A DNA stretch of 64,000 bases from Pseudo-nitzschia pungens (taxonomy: Eukaryota > Bacillariophyta > Bacillariophyceae > Bacillariales > Bacillariaceae), in the NCBI GenBank assembly GCA_037355855.1, contig CM074759.1, positions 186,001 to 250,000 of the forward strand. The letters run 5' to 3'. The position numbers were made by a program, and so were the translations under genes. Under the pieces are notes generated by a model, which saw only the letters and a list, made by a program, of their open reading frames with translations, made no database searches and had not been told where the DNA came from. The first letter of the stretch is position 1. Each line of letters starts with the position of its first letter. Shown here in pieces: positions 41,801-53,659 of the stretch.

Positions 41801-43240
41801 TTTTGTGGCTGTGGAGTCGATGATTGATTCTGTGGCTTGGGTGTATTTGGATGGTATCGGTTGTTTTGTTTTGGTGTTTTATTATTTTGTTTTGTGTTCG
41901 GTACTAACCTCAAATTTTAGATTATGGGAACAAAACCTTGCTCTCCCACGACATGGATTGATATATCGTTGAACAAAGATCCCAATGAAAAATAGATAAC
42001 CTTGATAAGGATCCCATCAGAGTTCTACGTGAACAGTGATTGTGACCCTCAACGCATTATGACTCCTCTGGTTCAACATTGAGGAACAATTCTGAATTGT
42101 AACTTTATAAGCCTGTACCGTGGTCCGAACCGTTACTGGTTGTTTTAAGTTTTCTGATAAAACTAATTATTTTGTTCCTGAGCAAGAACAAACGGGGAAT
42201 TTTCTCACTTAAACGGCACGAAATCGGCATGCCTGAAATACGATAGATCCTGGCGATCTGTGATCCCGAGCGATAGTGTTTTTGCAATATGCAAATATTG
42301 GCTGCCGTCGAGAGTACGGTATCAATGACGAAAAAAGAGCCAAATACTTAACCCTTAAATTCATTCCATTGGACCTGTGTAAGTTCGTGTTGGGATAATT
42401 TTTTAATCGTCAAAACGGCATGCAATAGATCGAGGTCATTGAAATATTTTATCAAGAATTTATACATGTTCCAGGCATATACAAAAATAGTTTCGATGGT
42501 GTAGTTCTACCGAGTCCGGGCTCCTCTTCGTCTTCAGGCGTACCAAAAAACTTTCATGGGAGGCTGCTGCGTCTATCCCCACAGAAAAGTTTGAAGCTTC
42601 ATTGGAATTTTCTCCCAACTCATACGAGTAAGACCTTACCACTATGGGCCTGCTGGTTCGGTTATTTTCAATCAAAATACCTATGACTTCGTTTTTCGGG
42701 TGTCCAACTTGAGATGGGAGCAACAGAACTACGACTAGCACTTATAACCCGTTATGATCGGTATCCATCACACTTGGTGGGACAAAGGGACGGTGAGTAA
42801 CAAGGGTGCCTTGATATTGAAACAGGATCGCCATTTTTCCCGCTCATGGTTCGGAAAGTGCATCACAATATCAAACGGGACCGTTGACATTTCTCAGAAG
42901 CTATCTCAACTGCCTTGAGCAAGGATCCCTGACATAAACTTACTCGAAATCAGAGATGAATGCAAAGAAAAGACTAATAACAAGATGATCCCCACAGCAT
43001 GAATTGGACATTTCGCTGAAATCCTCAGTCGAAGAAACAGTAAGATTAATTATACCAATAGCTTTATACGATTGAATGAATGATACACATAGTGCTACAA
43101 AGAGCCTAGGGGTATTGAATAGCTAGATTGAAAGTATGAAGACTACAGTCATCCGAACCCAAACAGTTACTCGAATCGTACCGGAGGGATTTATTCTTTT
43201 GTCGAGACAGAATCCATGCCTTCGGATCGGTGTCGGCTTA
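41801..43240. other. Intergenic region, nothing recognised
   Basis: 1.4 kb AT-rich spacer with only short random ORFs and one AAGACCTTACC-type word near 42628. It presumably includes the promoter of the Kazal-like gene and the 3' UTR of the channel gene. Confidence 0.5.
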
Positions 43241-46200
43241 CTACAACTCGCGCTCAGGACGCGTCTCTCGGGACAGTAACCCGTGTTTCAACTGTCGTTC
43301 CAGGGATGCGTTGGACGGGTATACTTCCTTGTCGCGCAGCTCTGGTTGCTGGTACTGGTTGGTCAGGAACCTCATGTCCATCGGACCATCCATGTTGTTT
43401 CGGCGATCGGCCTCGACACAGATGGCACCCGGCAAGAAATTGGCCACGTCAAAGTGTTTCTGGCGGATATAAATGTTGAAGAGCACCGTGGCGAAGAGGA
43501 GCGGGAACATCAGTGACAATGCCACGGGAGCTTTTTTCAAGGACAGAAAGCCTACGATAGTGACCTCGGCAATGATTAGGGAGACCGGAACAATCTGCAT
43601 GAACTGAATCCACAGCTTGCCCCCACTATCTGGCAGCGTAGGGTAGACAAAGATAAATTGGTTGCGGTAGATAGCCCCCATGAACAAAAAGCATGAAAAG
43701 ACAAAGATTGATGTGATGGGTGCTAGCGTCGCATAGACAAAAAAGACGACGAAGAAAAAGACGATTCCAGAAAGTATGTCAGCGTGATAAAATTGCAAGG
43801 GGTCGGCGAGAGGTCGCAACCCCAACCAGGTGGTGCGCCGTTCTTCCTCTGTCAATCGGGGGCCCACGAGGGATCGGGCAATGGCAATGGCGACCGGTGT
43901 CACTCGCAACAACTCCAGGCTTAGCGAGGTACCAGTTTGAATCAGCATGATTTGGATGAAGAACGAGGAGCGGTTTGGAAGCGAATTTCCGAGCTGTGCG
44001 GTTTGTGAACCACAGTCCGGAAAGAAAAAAGAATTGTGTCAGAGATGCTTGTGAGAAAACAACATTGATCAAAATAATGTGAAACAATAAAATCAAAATA
44101 TCGCGATATCGTCCGAAATCGAACAATGATAACAACGACAACAACGACAACGACAGCAACTCACCAGCGAAAAAATTTGCTTCGGATTGTCTACGATCGC
44201 CGAGAGTTCCGAGATGAGACTCCCCGAAATGGCGGTGACGAAAAAGTTCTGGATGATCATAAAGGCACTGAGCTTGCTGAAGAGGGAGGCCTCCACGAGT
44301 GCGCTGGACACGTGTCCCTCCAGTCCCGAAAGAGCCTCAAGGATGACCCTGAGTAGCGAATTGGCCACGACAATCATGAGAGGCGAGACCTGTGCCAGGA
44401 GCGACTCCAGCCATTCGTTCTCGTCCAGGACCTTGCGGAGCTGAGGGATGAGCCCCGTAAGTCCCTCCACCGAGGACAGCGTTGAGATGAAGGTGATCAC
44501 AACGGTCCAGAAGAGGCATAGGGTCGTCGTTAGTCCGGTGCTCAGAAGGAGGCCAAGCTGAAGCTCCTGATGGGTCTTGCCGACGTTGTTCCAATTTACG
44601 TCGCCGGCCCCGGGTGCCTCGAGGACCTCCATTCCAAAGACCTCGAGGTCGCTGGAATGAAAGATCTGACGCGCCACCTGGCAGGCCTTGAGGCTGGAAA
44701 AGCTGACGAATCCAGCCGTCAGGGGAGCCCCATCGTCGGCCTTGTTCAAGACTAGAGACGCCGCCTTTTTCGCTGTTTGGCCTACCAACTGCATGCCCCC
44801 GTTGGCGATCGTGCCGACCACTTGGGCCTTGTGACGCACCTGTGTCGTTGTTTTGTTGGCGATCTCGCCCACCATGTTACCTATTCGTTTTTTGGCGGGA
44901 CCTTTGACCCGGTCACCTACGTTGTTTTCGGCGCCAGTGGGTTCACCTGCTTCTACCTCGATGGGTTCGGATTTGCCACTGCCTTTGTTTTTGCTGTGGC
45001 TCTTGTGTAACCTGTTCGAGATGGTGTAAACCTCCGAGCTGGTCATGGTGAGGTCGTCGACGTCGGCAAAGTTGGGATCTTGTCCGACCGCGTGTGGGAT
45101 GGTGAGGTACGCCGCAGCTGATTCCTTGCCATTGGTCGAGTCGAGGGAAGGATCGATTGATTTACTATCGAAAAAGGCGTCGGCAGTCTGCCGCTTTTTC
45201 CAGAGGTTTCGCTGCGGCGTCTGCAATAAATTGATGTTGCTGCCATTGTATTGCTCGTCAGTGTCGTCTCCCGCGTCGCTTCCCTCCAGTAGGACCGGAT
45301 TCTGGTAGTCGTCGGGGCTGTAATCCTCCACTGGGTTTTCCAGCTGGCACCGGCGGTCAATGCGCTCGATGGCCGTCGTCACGTCTCGGTTCAACTCGGC
45401 GAGCTCACCGAACAGCGAATCGACGAGGGGTACCTCGTGCCCGGTGGTTTCATCGATGGTTTTGGGGATCTTGTTCTGCACCTCCTCTATGTTTATGGTG
45501 TGCTCCAGCTTGGTCAGGAGGGCGGCACGCTTGCCGACCAGCTTTGTTAGCTTGGGGATCTTGAGGGCGACCCAGGCTCTCGTTGGGTTCCTGCGCTGGC
45601 GGCGGGTTAGCGGCGTAACTTCCTCGTCGACCCGCGAACCAGCGCCAAAGCTGAAATCTTCCAGGTGCGAAAAGTACTCCACTAGCGCCCGGGAGGTTCG
45701 ATACTCCTCCGGCAGGTTCCGAACGTACACGGTGTAGTTTCGAGGGATCGGTCTGGTCAGAAACTCGTACCGAAATTGGTAGAACCATCGAAACTCGTCC
45801 AGATACGAGACCATGGTGTAACCAAAAATCAGATAGGCAGCCACCACCGTGGCCATGAAGTAGCCGATGCCCTCCGTGCCCTCGGGAACGTTGGAGGTGT
45901 TCAGCTGCTCGACGCCACTGCTCGTGGTGTCTGCAATGGCGTAGACCGGCATGAGCAGAAAACAACCGATCAAGCTCCCCATCAGGGACAAGCGTGCCCC
46001 CCATTCCAGAACCCGGCAAAGGCAGAGTGCGTCCATGCCGCACTCGGCACTGAGTTCCGAATCGGACACGAACCAAACCTTCCATATCCACGAGACAAAG
46101 CCTCCCGTGGAGTCCGGGTTCTTGGCTCTCGGATTAGGCTGCACCTTGTCGTGGTCCCGGATCCAACCGCTCCGCAAGTTGTAGGCCTTCGGGTAGAACT

Positions 46201-46624
46201 TGCGGAGAACGCAGTACAAGAGCACGCAAAACACAAAAAAGGTTCCGTAGATGGTGACGGACTGCTTGATGATTTCTCCGTCCGTTTGTCCCTTCTGCCA
46301 GTCGTCATTGGCCCCACCAGAGGTGTTTTCCGCGGCTCCCATGGCAATGTCGCGAATGGTGGTGCGGTTACCATGGGATTGGAGACTGCGGATAAAAGGC
46401 GAGGTATCAAAGGCCTCGGCATTATCATCATCAATGCTCGAAGCAATGTTGAGCTCGTAGTTCTCCAATTCCATCGACAAGGAATCATCGTCGTTCAAAT
46501 AAAAAGTGTCATATTCCGATTCCCACTCGACGGCGCTTTTTGATGGATCGCCCAGGTATTGAAGGCTAGAAACCAACATTGTCGAAAACGCCTCGAACAG
46601 AGGGCACTCGATGATCTCGTTCAT
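43241..46624 (-). CDS. OSCA/CSC1/TMEM63-like calcium-permeable channel, one intron
   Basis: Exons 44165-46624 and 43241-43993, with a 171-nt intron (43994-44164, donor GTGAGT, acceptor CACAG). The phase-0 join gives KQIFSL-LGNSLPNRSSFFIQIM, which is the conserved family stretch around a pore helix. 1070 aa from ATG 46624. TM0 at about 122-142, TM1 212-230 and TM2 253-275 precede the cytosolic RNP-like domain beginning YTVYVRNLPEEYR (298). A long charged linker (about 400-600), then ACQVARQIFHSS and the APGAGDVNWNNVG segment lead into the RSN1-type multi-TM region at the C-terminal half. Known members are mechanosensitive or hyperosmolality-gated cation channels or lipid scramblases. The N-terminal 110 acidic residues are unusual. 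Confidence 0.92.
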
Positions 46625-48253
46625 TTCACGTGGGAAGCAATGCCGATGCTGCGAAGGATGGATTGAATGGGATCGGATAGGAATCGGTCGGTTGGGTTTT
46701 CGATTGGCAACAAAATTGATCGTGTTTGCCGGTAAAGGATCTTGGTAATGGTACTAGAATGCCGTGATGATTGCAGGGTTTGATTGATAACAGTATATAC
46801 GGCAGCATCATCCGTGGGTCGGAAAACCAGAGGGAGTGGTAGACTGGCTCGTCGGGAATTCGTAGTTGTGGTTCGCTTCGCGCTTCGCTTCGATTGATGA
46901 CTGCTGCCGAAGGAGACCAATCACGGGATCGTAGTCGCTTGGCACCTGTTCTGTACTGTACTGTACTGTCTTCTATCGATGAAGTCGTGCGATGCTGCTG
47001 CGACCTCTCCTTTCGCGTTGGAGGTGACTGTCGTTGTTCCGTTGTTGGTTGTTGCTGCCTTTTGGATTGAGTTTGGTGGATGAATGATTGATTCATTCGT
47101 TCCAAAACAGCTTCGAGCTTTTACGGATGTGCATTTTGAATTTCAGTACCTTACCTTTACGAGCAACGGTCGTACACTTCAGTACTTCGCAACGCGTTCA
47201 CCGTGATGTCGTTACAGAACACATTGTGCCTTAAAGTCTGCTAAATTCAATCAACGGAAACTCGTAAATAAGCCTTCTGGCTTTGCGCGGATTTTCCATT
47301 CCCAAACAACGGCAAGATCATAAAAAAATAATAATAATATATGCTTGTTGGTTGGAGTAACCTTACCGGTACATGATATTTTTTGTAAAAAAATTTAGGA
47401 GAAACAAAAAATGTCGATTTGGTAATCACTCGTTGATAGGAACAAGATTTGTCCACAAACCCTTAGTAATGGAAAGTATTTATGGTGATGAGTTTGTGAT
47501 CAAGAAGTTTAGCAGTTTGTCTCATCAAAATTGTCTTGAAACAGGTTGAGGAACAGACATGGGAACACAGGGAAGACAAAAAATACGGAGGGAGATTGAG
47601 ATTTTTATTTGCCAAAAAGAAGTGCTGCGAGATGAGAAACCAAGTCTGCGAAGCCGAACTACCGAAACATCAAAAAACCTTCTTTGTATCCAAGAATTGT
47701 GATCATCAATTTTTGTAGGTCAGTGCTCTAATGAATCATCAATCATCAATCAACCATCAATCAACCATCAATCAACTATCAATCCATCGTACCATGACGG
47801 ATGATTGGGGTGCTTGTACTACGTGTAGGCCTACAAAGGTATCGGCACGAACAGTCGGACTTCTATGGGTTTTGCATGGGAAGTGCACGACTGAAAACGT
47901 CGACACTTGGTGTTCCATCGAAGCGGGAAGGGACCGTTCCATGTTGAACTGAACTTAACTGAACTGAACTGAACTGAACTGATCACCCGACCATCGATAG
48001 TACCGTACGGAATGGCAATGAAATAGAATGGATCATGCGTTCCAATGAGAGACTGCAATACGGCGAACCGAACAGTGTGCTTGGTGTTGTTTCTCACTGT
48101 TCTGATATTGATTGATCGGGTTGCCTCAAAGTATGTGATGAATCATCGTCACCAAAAAGTAAGAATGGTTCGAGTTCACATCCATTATCACTCCATCAGA
48201 AACAGAAACAGAAACAGCAAAAAAAGCACTAAACTGATACTGATACAGCTGCG
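46625..48253. other. Divergent intergenic region
   Basis: Promoter region of the two flanking divergent genes. Contents: a TACTG pentamer run near 46955, a GTAACCTTAC dyad at 47357, ATCAACC-type repeats at 47728-47790 and an AACTG pentamer run at 47945-47983. An ORF on the minus strand (46626-47105) directly upstream of the channel gene is judged leader sequence. Confidence 0.5.
47728..47983. repeat. Two simple-sequence tracts (ATCAACC and AACTG)
   Basis: ATCAATCATCAATCAACC units at 47728-47790 and about seven AACTG pentamers at 47945-47983, both in the spacer before the 48254 gene. Confidence 0.7.
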
Positions 48254-49447
48254 ATGCCTCGACCTATTCATACGGGCACAACCGACGGAACGGCGTCCTG
48301 GTCTCCCTCGTCGCCACGTACCAGCGACCACTCCACCACCGGCGACGAGCGCGATTCGGAGCGCGCTAGAGTAAAGCTGGAACGCGTTTTTGCGCACAGG
48401 AACGACTTTCCTCCCCGGCTTCGGGAGTGCATCGACCGGGCCCTCGGCGATTACCACCCAACCGATCCAAACAGTCCCCCGCCACAGGAACAACAACTCC
48501 TGGCGAGGATCGAGGGACGGCTCTCCGATCTGCTCTGGGAAAACCACACCTATCAGAAACTCGATCCCTCCAAGGGATTGAACGTTTCCCGCGACACCGA
48601 GGCGCAGGTGGAGACGGCCCTGCGGTTCTTTCCGAGGGTGCTGTGCGCCACCAACGAGGACGGGCTGCTGCCGATCCGGGCGCAGGTCACCAACAAGCGG
48701 CAGGTCTGCAACGTCCGGGCGGTGCCCTTTGTACCGGTCATGGCCAGGGTCGGCATCGAGTCCGGCGTCTTTGCCGATTGGGAGCGGGGGGGACTCGTCG
48801 ACACCTACGACGATGGCAACGACGACGGCACCGACGAACACGGGAACCACTATTCGCTCTATTGGAACGTCCTGGAGGCCCTCGCTATCGGACAGCACCA
48901 CGCCACCTACCCCGGGAAAGAACGCCAGCGGGCTGTCGACGAAACGTGCCTCGCGGTCCTTCAAAGGCTTCGGGTCATGGGATTGTTTCGCAAGCGAGAC
49001 ATTGCCCGGTATCACCTGGTCCACCGGACCGTCTCCCCCGGGTTGGGCCTGCTGGAAGGTGGGTTTCGCTGGTTGGTGGACTGGGACCCGGCCTCGGTTC
49101 TGGTGTACTGGAAGGGCTCGCTTCCCATCCACCACGCGGCCTACGACTACACCTGGCACTCGATCAACCGGGAGCGCTTCCGGACCATCTTTGCGGTTGG
49201 CCTCGAGAAGTTTCCGACCGAGATGGGCGGATTGTTCCACGAGGACGCCAACGGGATTACCCCCTACCGGCGGATCGGGTGGGCCTGCGGCCGGGAGACC
49301 CTGGAGGTCGTCTTTGCACACTTGGACAACTCGGTGGACGCCCTGCTGGAATGCCTGGTGTTTGCCGCGAGCGAGCCCCAGGTGCACCTCGACGGCGTTG
49401 TCTTGATACTGCAGCGGGTGCTGGAGCTGGAGCCGTCCGTGCTGTAA
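48254..49447 (+). CDS. Ankyrin-like protein of a diatom-expanded family
   Basis: 397 aa from ATG 48254. After a Ser/Thr-rich N-terminus, a helical domain shows the motif series I associate with a large diatom family: ATNEDGLLPIRAQVTN, then VPFVPVMARVGIESGVF, GGL, LAVLQRLRVMGLFRKRDI, GFRWLVDWDPASVLVYW, LPIHHAAYD, GLFHEDANGITPYRRIGWACGRE. The pattern N-x-D-G-LP...HHA and NG-x-TP is ankyrin-like (helix-turn-helix with beta hairpins) but degenerate. Probably protein-binding and intracellular. No enzyme motif is visible. Function unknown. Confidence 0.75.
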   Translation: MPRPIHTGTTDGTASWSPSSPRTSDHSTTGDERDSERARVKLERVFAHRNDFPPRLRECIDRALGDYHPTDPNSPPPQEQQLLARIEGRLSDLLWENHTYQKLDPSKGLNVSRDTEAQVETALRFFPRVLCATNEDGLLPIRAQVTNKRQVCNVRAVPFVPVMARVGIESGVFADWERGGLVDTYDDGNDDGTDEHGNHYSLYWNVLEALAIGQHHATYPGKERQRAVDETCLAVLQRLRVMGLFRKRDIARYHLVHRTVSPGLGLLEGGFRWLVDWDPASVLVYWKGSLPIHHAAYDYTWHSINRERFRTIFAVGLEKFPTEMGGLFHEDANGITPYRRIGWACGRETLEVVFAHLDNSVDALLECLVFAASEPQVHLDGVVLILQRVLELEPSVL

Positions 49448-50800
49448 AGGGTCGGGTCGGGGAATGCCTCCTCGGACGCGAACACGGACGCGAACACGAT
49501 GAACACACACTCCTGACGCCGCGGACCCGCGTCGCTTATCACAGTCACGGAGGAATCTTTGTTTCTTAGCCCAACGAATCAATCAATCAATCATCCGTGC
49601 CGGGAGTTCGTTGGAGTGCAAAGGAAGGTCGTTTCGACGGGTCGGGAAAGAGGCTCCAACCCTTCCCTTCAGAAGGTGAATCCATCAAGCCAGTAAAGCA
49701 TCCAATCAATACCAATACTACCGGTATTGTACGGTAGAATCGGAAATCGGACATGGGTCGAAACCACACTTTTGAAAAGTGTGAATATACACTTTTTTAA
49801 CTTTGCTACTAATACTTACACTCCTACCCACGGAAACTACAAACAACAACCCAACAATCCCAACCCCAACAACAACAACAACAACAACAACAACCCCAAC
49901 CCCAACAGTGTTAAGAGTGGTGCGGTCGAGGTGCAAGTGTTTCGGTGATTCGATTGCTGGAGAAGAAGAAGAACATGGGTAATGTATGTAAGGTTACCGG
50001 GTACGGTACCGGTAGTTTAAAAGTGTGGGTAAAAAGTGTGGATTAGACCTAAAAATAAGTGTGTTAACGAACGGGTAAATTACCTGGGGAATCGGAACCA
50101 CCACCCGGCCTACGTACCACCCGTATGTACGGTATCGTACACCAGAGATGCCATGGATCTGCTTGTCATTTTGATATGATAGATACAAGACATAGGATCG
50201 TGTATTGCCCCCGTGCGACTTATCAAGATCCAACACTGGTACCTTAAAGGAGAAGAATACCGTTTTTCACAAATAATGCGATTACACCATTCGATGGGAT
50301 GTCGATGGGATGTCGATGGGATGCTGATTGGACAGGATGTCAGTAGAATGGGACACAAATGAGATGTGGCTACCGGGGTGGACAACCCGAAGAAGTTAGA
50401 TTAGACGACAGACGACCATAATGGAATGGTTGGAGTGAAGCGATGAGAGACGATTGTAAGGTTACTCGTACAGGTAATTACTGGTAAGGTTACTGGTACG
50501 GGTGCTTGATGCTTTTCACTAGGATCGAATCAAATTTAGGGGATAAATTATATAAGTTACCATGACGGGGCGACAACAGTCAAAACGGACGACCGAACTT
50601 GTGGGACAGCAAGACGCTTGTTCTTCTTTGTTTTGAGGCATGTTCGACCGCATTCGAATGTCGCAAGCTTTGTTCCGTATGCGGATCAGAATGTTCCGAC
50701 TTAAAGCTCCGTCTAATCGTGATTTTCATTGCGGATCGAGGAATGTTCACGAGCTGTTCATTACAGTCCCATGCCGTTCCGAGATTACCTGTTAGTCGAC

Positions 50801-51235
50801 ATGTTCCGGCAGAAAAGAGTTGAGACCAAATACATCACAACACAGCACAGAAACCTTGTTTCAGAATCGGAGATTGCGACCGATGTGTTCCATCGAGCAG
50901 GTTCGCGCTTACCATACTAGTTCCTATGTTGTGGAAACGGTGACTCGATTTGAGACGACATGTTCCGGCAGAAAAGAGTTGAGACCAAATACATCACAAC
51001 ACAGCACAGAAACCTTGTTTCGGAATCGGAGATTGCGACCGATGTGTTCCATCGAGCAGGTTCGCGCTTACCATACTAGTTCCTATGTTGTGGAAACGGT
51101 GACTCGATTTGAGACGACATGTTCCGGCAGAAAAGAGTTGAGACCAAATACATCACAACACAGCACAGAAACCTTGTTTCGGAATCGGAGATTGCGACCG
51201 ATGTGTTCCATCGAGCAGGTGCGCTCACGAAGGTA
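50801..51235. repeat. 159-bp tandem repeat, about 2.7 copies
   Basis: Copies begin with ATGTTCCGGCAGAAAAGAG at 50801, 50960 and 51119; spacing is exactly 159 bp both times and the copies are nearly identical. 159 is a multiple of three, so an ORF with a 53-residue repeat passes through (50820-51347), but no start context or domain supports it. Confidence 0.92.
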
Positions 51236-52009
51236 TCTTGAGATGCGATCCGTGCAGACGACGGCTCCGCCGAAGAATCACCCGAGATGGAAACCGAGAC
51301 AACAGCCATTGTTTGTTGGGCGCTATTCAATTCCAATCATACCATAGATTCGGGATTGGCACGAACCTCGTTCCGTCTCCGCAATCAAGGCAAGAGCGAT
51401 TGGATAAAATACAAAATACGGTATTTGATTCATTCATTCAGTCAGTCAGTCATTCATTCAATAATTCATGCGTCAATGGTCCTGTACAGTATGTCTTCGG
51501 ACGCGAGCATCGAATGGATGGCTCCCACCCAACACGAGTAAGGTTACCTAAAGAAGCGTTCCATGGATGGATCTCCACCAATCCATGAAAGCGGCAAAAC
51601 TCTGCGTTCGTGGCTCGTATACACACCACGAGACATCCTATCGAAGAGACCGCAAAACGGACGCGACAGAATACGGGTACGAACTGTACACGTAATGCAT
51701 GACTCGATGCAAAATGATTGGAATAGAGTATTCAAAAGGCAAAGGATATGCGGTATTCATTCGCCCCGAGTTGTCATGGTGGAGTGGCGTGCTATCGTAG
51801 AACACACAAGAGCTTCATGTTTTAATGCTGTAGGAATCATCGAATGAATTGTCCGTGCATGTTTTGCGTGTTTGGGACCTGCTCCATCCGATAATGGCTT
51901 TCTGGTCGAGTGCTTGTAGAGTCGTCGACTGCGAGAACTCGGATGGATGGAACGAATGCAGTGATTGAAACCATCGCATCCCCACGCTTTTCGTTTGTTT
52001 GTTCCATGC

Positions 52010-52620
52010 AAAGATATTGTTGGATGGATCTTCGTCACGTGTAGCTTTTGTTTCGTGCCTCGGGAAACCGCGCACCGAAAGGCCGGCATTTCTTTCATCC
52101 TAGTAGTAGTGGTGGCTTTGACCCCTTTTGAAATTCAATGCATAGAGCGAATATAGTGTCCAAGAGCCTGGCAACGAACGACCATTCCACGGTATCACCA
52201 CAAGGTAAAGGTCATTGGCGTGGATACGGATGCGCACCAAAGGCCGTAACCTTTCATCCAGGGAGTTGAAGCTTCGGCCCGTTCGGAAAGTCAAGGGGTA
52301 GATCAAATAAAGCAACCAAGAGCCTGGCAAGGGACGAACATTTCTCGGTATTACCACCAGCAAAAGGTCACCGGCATGGATACGGATGCGCACCAAAGGC
52401 CGACATTCCTATCATCCAAGGAGTTGTAGCTTCGATCCCTTCGGAAAGTCAATGGATAGAGCAAATAAAGTGCCCACGAGTTTGGCAACGGGTGACCATT
52501 TCTCGGTATCTCCACTAGCAGAAGGCCGACAGTTTTCCCATTCTCATACATTGCAAATGGGGACGGAAGCCTCACATGACTGCGTCCACCATTTTTCTTC
52601 GGAGTTCCTATCGTAATGTG
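52010..52620. repeat. Diverged tandem repeat of 156-158 bp, about four copies
   Basis: The words AGAGCCTGGCAACG, GATACGGATGCGCACCAAAGG and TTCGGAAAGTCAA recur with periods of 156 (52161 to 52317) and 158 bp (52317 to 52475), with much more divergence than the 159-bp array at 50.8 kb. A partial earlier copy starts near 52010. Confidence 0.8.
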
Positions 52621-53568
52621 GGACTCGATATCGCTTGCGCCCCGAAAGATAAACCAAACAGCCATAGATTGCGAATTCATAAGCTTGCTCCTGTTGCTTC
52701 AACCCGAACGAAGACGGGAACCTTCCGTTCTTATGCAAGCATTGCTACTACAAACTCAGTACCCATGGTCGAAGTCCGAGTCAGTGATGCGTCAAGAGAA
52801 GGAACTTCCCTCGAGATCAGATAATGGGCGTGGACTCTTGTAACTGACACGCGATGCAATTTCCTTTAGTTATTCTTTTTCTTGGCAATCATACGACCAG
52901 AGTTGGAGCATGGGCAACTACAAATTTAGGAAATACGTGTGTGCTTTGTTCGTGGTAAAGGTTGGTTCCATATCGTTTGTTCGGGAAGCGATAGCGTGTG
53001 TTTGGAGGAATGAATCGCGTGACGACGAGGCTCAGGTTGTGTGAGCTTCCAGAAAATTAGGTCTAAATCTGTAACAATTTCGTTTAACTCATAAATGTTG
53101 TGAATTTCTTGGTTGCCATCTTGTTTTTAAGACTCGAAAAGATACATTAGAACAAAGTTCTTAGCTTTGAAAAGGTATGCATTACGAAGCATTATTTACA
53201 GTCGTGCGTTGTAAGTGATCGCACAAAATTGTTCGGATAGATTTCATGTTTCTTACTTCTTTACGGCCTAATTTGTCAGAAACGCGAAATTAGCTTCCCG
53301 GTGGGGTGAACACCGAAACAAAATGGGAAAATTTGGATTTTGCAATGTATTCTTCGTTTGAAAAAAGCCAACAATGTATGTCCACAACAGGTTACCTTTC
53401 CACAGCTAAACGGCGTCAGCTGGCATCCATTGGTACTTTTCGATCGATTGGAATAGCGGTATTGAACATACACCCAGCAACGACCATCGCTTGAAATAGT
53501 AACAATCTTGAATTTTGGCAACAGGAAGTGAAACACAGTCGGCAGATACCCACCGAGTTGAGACAAGT

Positions 53569-53649
53569 ACAGCAACAGCAACAGCAACAGCAACGTCATC
53601 ATCATCGACAACAACAACAACAACAACAACAACAATAACAATAACAACA
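53569..53649. repeat. CAG/AAC trinucleotide tract in the leader of the SAP-like gene
   Basis: CAACAG repeats, then CATCAT and ACAACA triplets, end 11 bp before the ATG at 53660, so the tract would lie in the 5' UTR. Confidence 0.8.
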
Positions 53650-53659
53650 AATTCATACG

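Larger units (their letters stand above)
49448..53659. other. Repeat-rich intergenic region
   Basis: 4.2 kb without a supported gene. Contents: an AAC run at 49867-49894, GTAAGGTTAC dyads at 49988, 50456, 50484 and 51538, GATGGGATGTC repeats at 50297-50325, a 159-bp minisatellite (50801-51235), a ~157-bp diverged minisatellite (52010-52620) and an AAC/CAG tract before 53660. Confidence 0.6.

Noticed and set aside
46626..47105. 159-aa minus-strand ORF upstream of the channel gene
   Set aside because: Gln/Ser/Thr-rich without a domain; most likely 5' leader sequence that happens to be open.
50820..51347. 175-aa ORF with 53-residue repeats
   Set aside because: It follows directly from a 159-bp tandem repeat (a multiple of three). 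No start context or family.
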